Origin: SKLM01 sp050049955
GTDB lineage: Bacteria > Chloroflexota > Anaerolineae > B4-G1
Reading direction: 5' to 3'
NCBI GenBank assembly: GCA_050049955.1
Contig: JASFVG010000026.1
Span: 1 to 20,324 of the forward strand
DNA length: 20,324 bases
Below, piece by piece: positions 14,497 through 20,324 of the stretch. The translations under genes and the position numbers were made by a program. Numbering within the stretch: the first letter of the stretch is position 1; the number at the start of each line of letters is the position of its first letter. The notes under the pieces were generated by a model. That model saw only the letters and a list, made by a program, of their open reading frames with translations. It was not told the DNA's origin and searched no databases.

Positions 14497-17400
14497 ATGG
14501 GCAGTGTTCTGTCTGACGACCGGGGCCGCTTCATTCTGGACGACTTCTCCACCGCGCGCCCCTTCTCGAGTTTTCTACCCGGCATCGCGGGCCCGCTGGG
14601 TGTACCTATGTGGGTGTTCTACGTCAACCGCGGCCAGGCCATCGCCAGCTTCGGGATTGAGAACAAGGACAACCCCATTATGGAGTTCGAGCCAGCCAAC
14701 AAGGCCTACCAGGCCGTGCCGTACACTGGCTTTCGCACTTTTCTGAAGCTGGACCGTGGCGGTGCACAGGTACTCTACGAACCGTTCGCCCCCTGGAGCG
14801 CGGGCGACGAGACGCGCATGTACACCGGCATGAACGAGCTGGAGCTGCAAGCTGCGAGCGCGGTGCACGGTGTGCAAACGAATGCGCTGTACTTCACCTT
14901 GCCCGGCGAGCCCTTCGCCGGGTTGGTGCGCCAGGTGACGGTCACCAACCTGGGGAATGCGCCGCTGGCCCTGGAGATCCTGGACGGCATGGCGCGCGTC
15001 ATGCCCTACGGGGTCGACAACCGCGGCCTGAAGGAGATGGGCCGCACAGTCGAAGCCTGGATGGCGGTCTTCAATCTGGAGGATGGACTGCCCTTCTTTC
15101 GCTTCCAGGCCAGCGCCGGCGACACGGCCGAGGTGAGTGAGATCCAGGCCGGCCACTTCTACCTGGCTTTCGATGGCTCAGGAAGACGGTTGCCGCCCCT
15201 TGTCGACCCTGTCGTCGTGTTCGGGCAGAACACGGCGCTAAGTGCGCCCGGCGGGTTCGTCGAAGGGGGGCTGTCCGATCTGAGTCAGCGGCGCCAGATC
15301 ACGACCGGTCGGACGCCCTGCGCCTTCTTCGGCACGCGTGCGTCTCTGGGGCCGGGGGAAGCGACGACGCTGTACGCCATTATCGGCCACGCCGGCAACT
15401 TCGACCGTGTCCATCGCGAGGCCACGCGCCTGGCGCAGCCGGCCTACGTGCAGCACAAGCGGCAGGAGGCCAACCAGCTGGTCAATCAGCTTACCGACGT
15501 CGTCGCGACCCACACGTCATCGCCGCGGTTCGACGCCTATACCCGTCAGACCTTCCTCGACAACGTGCTGCGGGGTGGCTGGCCTCTACTCCTGGGCGAC
15601 CGGGCCGCTCCCACCGTCTATCACATCTATTCGCGCAAGCACGGGGACCTGGAACGCGACTACAATTACTTCAGCATCGCCGCCGAGCCGTATTCGCAGG
15701 GCAACGCCAACTACCGCGACGTTAATCAAAACCGACGCTGCGATGTCCTGTTCAAGCCGGAGGTGGGGGCATTCAACATCCTCTCCTTCTTGAGCCTGAT
15801 CCAGGCTGATGGCTACAACCCACTCGTCGTCGAGGGCAGCCGCTTTGCCCTGCCGCCCGAGCGTCACGCTGCTGTGCTAGATCTGGTCGAGCATCCAGTG
15901 GAGCTGCAGCCGCTCCTGACCGACTCGATCACCCCGGGCCAGCTTCTGCGGGCCATTTCCGATGGGGAGCTGGGGCTGAAGGTCAGCCCCGAGGTCGTGG
16001 CCGCTGAAGTTGTGACCCACGCGGAACACCACTTCCAGGCCGCCTTGGGCGAGGGCTACTGGATCGACCATTGGATCTACAACCTCGACCTGATCGAGAC
16101 CTATCTGGCCGTGTATCCCGATTGCAGGGACGACCTGCTGTTCGGCGGGCGGGACGTGCCTTCTTGGGACAGCCCGGCCATCGTGCAGCCTCGCAGCCGC
16201 AAGTACATGCTCACAGACGATGGCGAGGTGCGCCAGTACGGGGCAGTGAAGGAGGATGAGGAGAAGGCAGCCCTCGTCGCCACGCGCAGCCAGTCTCCCA
16301 ACCTGGCGCGTAGCGCCCACGGCCGGGGCGAGGTGTACTGCACATCGGTCTTTGTGAAGCTCCTTGGCCTGGCCATGCTCAAGTTCGCCACCCTCGATCC
16401 GCTCGGCATGGGCATCGAGATGGAAGCCGGCAAGCCGGGCTGGTACGACGCCCTCAACGGACTGCCGGGCCTGTTTGGCTCATCATTGTGCGAGACGTAC
16501 GAGCTAGAGCGGCTGCTCAAGTTCTTGATGAAAGCCGCGGCGGAGAGCGAAGCGGGCAGCGTCGAGCTGCCGCTGGAGCAGAACGACCTTCTACGTGAGA
16601 TCCAGGGGGCACTGACCGCCTGGACTGGCTCGGCCGATCCCGAACGCGACTTTCGTTACTGGGATGCCGTGGCCACGGCCCGCGAGGCCTACCGAGAACG
16701 GGTTCGCCTGGGGTTTGATGGACGGACGGAGGTGATGCCCCTCGACAAACTAACGCCAATCTTGGCCGACTTCCAGGCCAAGGTGCAGACAGGCATCCGT
16801 CGCGCGACCACGATGAACGCTGGCCGCTCGCCCGGCGTTCCACCCACCTACTTCGCCTACGAGGTCACCGATTACGAGGTCGTCACCGAAGCGGATGGCA
16901 GTCCGCAGCGCGACGCACAGGGTCGACCCTACGTGAAGGCGCGGCGGTTTGAGCCACGCGTCCTGCCGCTCTTCCTCGAGGGGCCGGTGCATGCGCTCAA
17001 GACCGCGGAGGACACGCAGCAGGCGCGCGCCGTCTACGCGGGCGTGAGGAACAGCGCCCTCTACGACGCGGAACTGGGGATGTACAAGGTCAACGCCTCC
17101 TTGGAGGGCGAATCGCACGAGATCGGCCGCTGCCGGGCCTTCACGCCGGGCTGGCTCGAGAATGAGTCGATCTGGTTGCATATGGAATACAAGTACCTGC
17201 TGGAGGTCCTCAAGGCCGGGCTGTACGAGGAGTTCTACGCCGACTTCGCGCGCGCCCTGGTCTGCTTCCACGACCCGACGGTTTATGGCCGCAGCCCCCT
17301 GGAGAACTCATCTTTCCTGGTCAGCAGCGCCCATCCGGATCAGTCGCTGCATGGCGCCGGCTTCGTAGCTCGTCTCACTGGCGCCACGGCTGAGTTCCTG

Positions 17401-17757
17401 AGCATATGGAGCGTGATGATGTTCGGTCAGCATCCGTTCTTCGTGCAGGATGGCGAACTCTGTCTGGAGTTTAACCCGGCGCTGCCCGGTTGGCTGTTCG
17501 ACCAACGGGGGAAGATCACGTCTACGTTTCTGGGCCGAACCGAACTCACCTACCACAACCCAAGCAGAGCGGATCTGACCCCACAGGAAGGGCTGACGGT
17601 CAGACGTATTGCCCTGCACACTGCGAGCGAGCAAGTCATCGAGCTCGACCAGAGCACAATCCCTGCACCTTACGCTGAAATGGTGCGGACAGGCCAGGTG
17701 AGGCGTATTGACGTGTGTTTCGCGCAGCCCGACGGCGATGAAGCCCATGTGGCTTGA
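14497..17757 (+). CDS. Cytosolic glycoside phosphorylase, GH94/GH161-like (annotated type: cellobiose phosphorylase)
   Basis: This encodes about 1,086 residues with no signal peptide. The N-terminal beta-sandwich starts GRFILDDFSTARPFSSFLPG, and the (alpha/alpha)6 barrel follows. Family landmarks are EPYSQGNANYRDVNQNRR (about 397-414) and GKPGWYDALNGLPGLFGSS (about 646-664), whose Asp651 matches the general-acid Asp of GH94 phosphorylases; then ENESIWLHMEYKYLLEVL and the C-terminal LEFNPALPGWLF. Classical cellobiose phosphorylases are about 810 residues; this longer group includes enzymes placed in GH161 that act on beta-1,3-oligoglucans, so linkage specificity is uncertain. Reaction: phosphorolysis to glucose-1-phosphate plus a shortened sugar. 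ATG 14497 is chosen because AAGGAG lies 6 bases upstream; in-frame starts at 14422, 14473, 14476 and 14491 are possible. It is the last gene of the plus-strand locus. Confidence 0.85.
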   Translation: MGSVLSDDRGRFILDDFSTARPFSSFLPGIAGPLGVPMWVFYVNRGQAIASFGIENKDNPIMEFEPANKAYQAVPYTGFRTFLKLDRGGAQVLYEPFAPWSAGDETRMYTGMNELELQAASAVHGVQTNALYFTLPGEPFAGLVRQVTVTNLGNAPLALEILDGMARVMPYGVDNRGLKEMGRTVEAWMAVFNLEDGLPFFRFQASAGDTAEVSEIQAGHFYLAFDGSGRRLPPLVDPVVVFGQNTALSAPGGFVEGGLSDLSQRRQITTGRTPCAFFGTRASLGPGEATTLYAIIGHAGNFDRVHREATRLAQPAYVQHKRQEANQLVNQLTDVVATHTSSPRFDAYTRQTFLDNVLRGGWPLLLGDRAAPTVYHIYSRKHGDLERDYNYFSIAAEPYSQGNANYRDVNQNRRCDVLFKPEVGAFNILSFLSLIQADGYNPLVVEGSRFALPPERHAAVLDLVEHPVELQPLLTDSITPGQLLRAISDGELGLKVSPEVVAAEVVTHAEHHFQAALGEGYWIDHWIYNLDLIETYLAVYPDCRDDLLFGGRDVPSWDSPAIVQPRSRKYMLTDDGEVRQYGAVKEDEEKAALVATRSQSPNLARSAHGRGEVYCTSVFVKLLGLAMLKFATLDPLGMGIEMEAGKPGWYDALNGLPGLFGSSLCETYELERLLKFLMKAAAESEAGSVELPLEQNDLLREIQGALTAWTGSADPERDFRYWDAVATAREAYRERVRLGFDGRTEVMPLDKLTPILADFQAKVQTGIRRATTMNAGRSPGVPPTYFAYEVTDYEVVTEADGSPQRDAQGRPYVKARRFEPRVLPLFLEGPVHALKTAEDTQQARAVYAGVRNSALYDAELGMYKVNASLEGESHEIGRCRAFTPGWLENESIWLHMEYKYLLEVLKAGLYEEFYADFARALVCFHDPTVYGRSPLENSSFLVSSAHPDQSLHGAGFVARLTGATAEFLSIWSVMMFGQHPFFVQDGELCLEFNPALPGWLFDQRGKITSTFLGRTELTYHNPSRADLTPQEGLTVRRIALHTASEQVIELDQSTIPAPYAEMVRTGQVRRIDVCFAQPDGDEAHVA

Positions 17758-18101
17758 CTAGGGTCGCACCTGTGCGCCCCTGGCCTTCCACAGGAGATTT
17801 GCCAGGCCACAAACAACCCACCCCAACACGAGTGGGCTCCTCGTGCGCCACCCTCGGTAGATACTGAATCCGCCACCCTCTGGTCTGCAACTCCAATCCT
17901 GTGCACGGCCCAAGAGCCCGCACCTATGGTGCGCCGCCCTCCGGTTGAGTAGGCCTAGCGCCAACGAATCTGGAGGCTGGACGCTCACCAACCACACGAC
18001 TTACACGCCCGTTCACCAGCCTTGCCAAGCCGAGAACACTGGGAAGCTCAACGTTGCCAGCCGCTCCCATCAGGCAGCAACCGCGCACACAAGCTGGGTC
18101 T
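17758..18101. other. Gene-free interval between convergent genes, mostly repeat
   Basis: This 344-base gap lies between the phosphorylase stop and the stop of the minus-strand GH127-like gene. It holds a short inverted repeat (CCTGGC at 17779-17784 with GCCAGG at 17801-17806), a hairpin CACGAG/CTCGTG (17827-17845) and copy 2 of the dispersed repeat (17865-17993). No T-run terminator and no gene were seen. Confidence 0.6.
17865..17993 (+). repeat. Dispersed intergenic repeat, copy 2 (downstream of the glucan locus)
   Basis: This is collinear and in the same orientation as copy 1 (3938-4098). The blocks are 17865-17904, 17919-17947 and 17958-17993; 83 of 105 aligned bases match by eye. It lacks the hairpin unit inserted in copy 1, and its GCACCTATGGTGC keeps the stem of the copy-1 mini-hairpin with a change only in the loop. 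Confidence 0.75.
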
Positions 18102-20324
18102 CTAGCTAGGCTGGCCCTTCAACACTACGGGCAGGAAGAGATAGCTGGGCTGGGCGAGCACAAACCGCTCCCGCTCCACCCAACGCGCCTGGTTCTCCCG
18201 GTAGTTGGCCCGTTGATAGAGCGGGCACCACTCGCCGGGCGGGTTAATGGAGACTACATCGTTGCCCTTGATGATGAGCGTGTAAGGGATATCCCCAATG
18301 GTTGTTTCCACGGTGCGCTCGGAGATGGGAAAGGTAAGGGTCACCAGGCTTCCTCCTTCCACGCGCCCCACCTGTGCGTAGCGTCCCTGGAAAGTGAGTT
18401 CTATGGGGGTCTCGTCCACGACACAGGATGTCTCCTCCGGCACCACCCACTCCGGGATACGTATTTCGAGGTCGCAGGTCTGCTTCATCCTCACATCTAC
18501 TCGACCTTCATACGGTATGTGACTGTCCACATCTGCCCAGGGCGACGCGCGGTTGAGCAGGAGATTGATGCTCAGTGTGCCGCCGTTGAACTCAATCATT
18601 CTATCCCAAACCATGTAGAGGGCGCGAGCGCCGTTGCCGGTGCAACATTGCATGATGCCCTCTCCACACCCGTAGAAGTCGTTGGCAGTAGCCCAGCCGG
18701 CAAAGGATCCCACGACCCGCTCCGACACGCCATCCGCGGTCTCGTCTGGCCCTACGGGGGTAGGAGGCAACGTAGCAGCCATCTGGTCAATCCACGCGCC
18801 GTCCCTCAGTTGGTTTTCAGCGAACTGATTGCGCACATAACGATCCACATCGTCCCAGTAGTCACCCTGCCCTACTTCAGTCAGCGTCAAGGCCAGGAGG
18901 ATCATGTCCACCACGCAGCATGTCTCGCAGTCGATGATCGAACGCTCATCCGGCCAGTCATCAATGTACTCAGGAAAGAATCCGACCAGAGGCGAACCGA
19001 GGGAACGTGCCCACTCATAACCCATCTTTGCGAAGGCAGCGAACTCTTCATCACCGGTTGCCAAGGCATACTCGGAGATCCCCACCAAGGCGTTGCCGTT
19101 GTGATGAAAGTGCAGGGCAGGGCCCATCTTCGACCAATGGCGGGCCAGGAAGTGGCCGTCGCCATCAAAGACCTGTGCATGGTCCTTCAGGTAGCGTGCC
19201 AGCTCCGCCGCCAATTGCCTTGCCGCGTCAGAACGTGTCGCTAGATACAACTGGGTCACGCCCTGGAGCGTCCACCCCTGATAGGTAGCTTCCCAGCCTG
19301 TCGGCATTGCGCCTTCGCCGTCCGGAAAGTAGCAATAGTCATCCTCGTGTACCACCGCCTCCGAGATACTCTCCAGCGCTTGATCAGCTAACTCCCTCCA
19401 ACACGGATCGTTCTCCAGTTGGTCATTGATTGCCATCCATGCCAGCTGCCTCCCCCCCTCCGGGCCGGAGAGAACAGGGTTGCTCTCTGTGAGCCACCTT
19501 AGGAACAGCTCCCGCCACCGCTGATCCACGTGCGCATTCATTTGACTTCCGCTGATCATCCGCATCATCGCCAACCCCTCCATGAACTTGCCCATGAGCG
19601 GCTGTTGTGTAGACATCACGGGGGGATTTCGGTGAAGATCGGCATAGAAGTAGACAGCATAGTCTGCCTCTGGGTTGGTGCATCGCGTTAGTGCATTTAT
19701 CGCCAACTCTGCTCGCCCCTGGAGGTCGAGGGTATCAGGGACCAGTGCCTCAAAGCGCTCGCCTTCCAGCGAAGGCGTTCGACAGAAGAAGGTCTGATCA
19801 ATCGAGAATTCGCTGGTACTGCCATCAGCGTCTGTAGCTGTGGCAGTCAGATGGGGGCCGGTGAAGGAAGCGCCCTTGTTGAAGGTGAAGGCACCAACGC
19901 CATCGGCTGTCGTCCGGCCTTCATAGACCTTTCCTTCGCTGCAACCATCGGAGAATACCTCGACCGTGCAGCTGAAGCAGGCAGTGCCCGTTACGGTGCC
20001 GGCGTCCAAGTCGAGGTCGGTGACGAGCGGGGCGGCAAGTTCGCTGTTGCCACCATCCAACAGGTCGATGCCCCTCCCGTCGTCATCGTGGATGCTGTTC
20101 TGGGTGATGGTGTTGCGCAGGGTCTCTTGGTTGCGCACTTCTACGCCAGCTCCGCCATTGTAGGCAATCACGTTGTCTGGACCGATGACGTTTCCGTTGG
20201 CGCCATCCGCTAGCCTGATGCCCATCCCGTCGTTACCGTGGATGCTGTTCTGGGTGATGGTGTTGTGCAGGGTCTCTTGGCTGCGCACTTCTATGCCAGC
20301 ACCGTCGTTGTAGGCGATGACGTT
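18102..20324 (-). CDS. Secreted multidomain protein: beta-helix repeats, Ig-like domain and GH127-like catalytic domain (partial, 5' end outside window)
   Basis: The frame is open to the right edge, so start and any signal peptide are missing; 740 codons are visible. Numbering from the Val codon at 20288: residues 1-80 are right-handed beta-helix rungs (NTITQNSIHGNDGMGIRL; NVIAYNGGAGVEVR), about 85-165 an Ig-like domain (TVTGTACFSCTVEVFSD, LTATATDADGSTSEFS), and about 180-660 an (alpha/alpha)6-type barrel plus beta-sandwich. The latter has CETCCVVD (Glu455-x-Cys457) and MQCCTGNGARALY (Cys548-Cys549), matching the Glu, Cys, Cys-Cys zinc ligands and Cys nucleophile of GH127 beta-L-arabinofuranosidase HypBA1; Glu440 is a candidate acid. 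The end, SYLFLPVVLKGQPS, resembles the terminal motif common in secreted Chloroflexota proteins. Probably an extracellular plant-polysaccharide enzyme, but activity is not proven. It is convergent with the glucan locus. Confidence 0.75.
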   Translation of the reverse strand, partial: NVIAYNDGAGIEVRSQETLHNTITQNSIHGNDGMGIRLADGANGNVIGPDNVIAYNGGAGVEVRNQETLRNTITQNSIHDDDGRGIDLLDGGNSELAAPLVTDLDLDAGTVTGTACFSCTVEVFSDGCSEGKVYEGRTTADGVGAFTFNKGASFTGPHLTATATDADGSTSEFSIDQTFFCRTPSLEGERFEALVPDTLDLQGRAELAINALTRCTNPEADYAVYFYADLHRNPPVMSTQQPLMGKFMEGLAMMRMISGSQMNAHVDQRWRELFLRWLTESNPVLSGPEGGRQLAWMAINDQLENDPCWRELADQALESISEAVVHEDDYCYFPDGEGAMPTGWEATYQGWTLQGVTQLYLATRSDAARQLAAELARYLKDHAQVFDGDGHFLARHWSKMGPALHFHHNGNALVGISEYALATGDEEFAAFAKMGYEWARSLGSPLVGFFPEYIDDWPDERSIIDCETCCVVDMILLALTLTEVGQGDYWDDVDRYVRNQFAENQLRDGAWIDQMAATLPPTPVGPDETADGVSERVVGSFAGWATANDFYGCGEGIMQCCTGNGARALYMVWDRMIEFNGGTLSINLLLNRASPWADVDSHIPYEGRVDVRMKQTCDLEIRIPEWVVPEETSCVVDETPIELTFQGRYAQVGRVEGGSLVTLTFPISERTVETTIGDIPYTLIIKGNDVVSINPPGEWCPLYQRANYRENQARWVERERFVLAQPSYLFLPVVLKGQPS
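20067..20324 (-). repeat. 150-bp tandem repeat encoding beta-helix rungs
   Basis: Positions 20067-20174 and 20217-20324 match almost base for base with a period of exactly 150 bp (50 residues, about two rungs). The second unit runs off the window, so more copies probably exist upstream in the gene. High nucleotide identity, not just protein similarity, points to recent duplication or gene conversion. Confidence 0.9.

Noticed and set aside
18056..18070. TGCCAGCCGCTCCCA, resembling the TGGGAGCGCTCCCA operator
   Set aside because: One base too long and imperfect on one side, and it lies between two gene ends where a repressor site would have no target.
18054..19244. 396-codon plus-strand frame at the right end
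   Set aside because: Lies opposite the GH127-like gene, whose zinc-site motifs and domain order are recognisable; the plus-strand translation has none.
1..20324. CRISPR array, rRNA, transposase or integrase genes
   Set aside because: No regularly spaced identical repeats, no rRNA-like stretch and no transposase or integrase motif were seen on either strand.

Overview
The window most resembles a chromosomal segment of a Chloroflexota bacterium (Anaerolineae- or Caldilineae-like). This is inferred from style, not from a marker gene: GC-rich coding sequence, an ABC solute-binding lipoprotein with an acidic Pro/Glu/Thr/Ala linker straight after its lipid-anchored Cys, a secreted beta-helix protein ending in a YLFLPVVLK-type tail, and AGGAGG ribosome-binding sites.

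Layout. (1) Positions 1-3400 hold the last 63 codons of an MFS-type transporter on the plus strand. Four small, unlinked-looking genes follow on the minus strand: a P-loop AAA ATPase, a cupin, an Asp-nucleophile alpha/beta hydrolase broken by a frameshift, and a gamma-glutamylcyclotransferase-like protein with no ordinary start codon. The gaps between them carry diverged repeats. (2) Positions about 3400-4420 have no convincing gene but are rich in short tandem repeats, hairpins and one copy of a dispersed repeat. (3) Positions 4423-17757 are a plus-strand beta-glucan utilisation locus: a LacI-family regulator, an ABC sugar importer (binding lipoprotein and two permeases, no ATPase), a GH3 beta-glucosidase without signal peptide, a GH3 lipoprotein with an N-terminal CBM9-like domain, and a roughly 1,090-residue GH94/GH161-type glycoside phosphorylase. 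(4) Positions 18102-20324 encode, on the minus strand, a secreted beta-helix / Ig-like / GH127-like protein whose 5' end lies outside the window.

How the genes work together. The palindrome TGGGAGCGCTCCCA, known as the operator of the cellobiose-responsive regulators CelR (Thermobifida) and CebR (Streptomyces), lies just downstream of a consensus sigma-70 promoter in front of the lacI gene. A near-identical copy precedes the binding-protein gene. The likely scheme is that extracellular glucan is trimmed by the lipid-anchored GH3-CBM9 enzyme, short oligosaccharides enter through the ABC importer with a shared ATPase encoded elsewhere, and the cytosolic GH3 and phosphorylase split them to glucose and glucose-1-phosphate. 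Whether the substrate is beta-1,4 (cellobiose) or beta-1,3 (laminari-oligosaccharides) is left open by the sequence.

Most notable observations: two diverged direct copies of an intergenic repeat bracket the whole glucan locus, one of them interrupted by a perfect hairpin; the GH127-like domain keeps the Glu-x-Cys and Cys-Cys zinc and nucleophile motifs but is fused to a beta-helix; and a very strong stem-loop separates the binding-protein gene from the permease genes.
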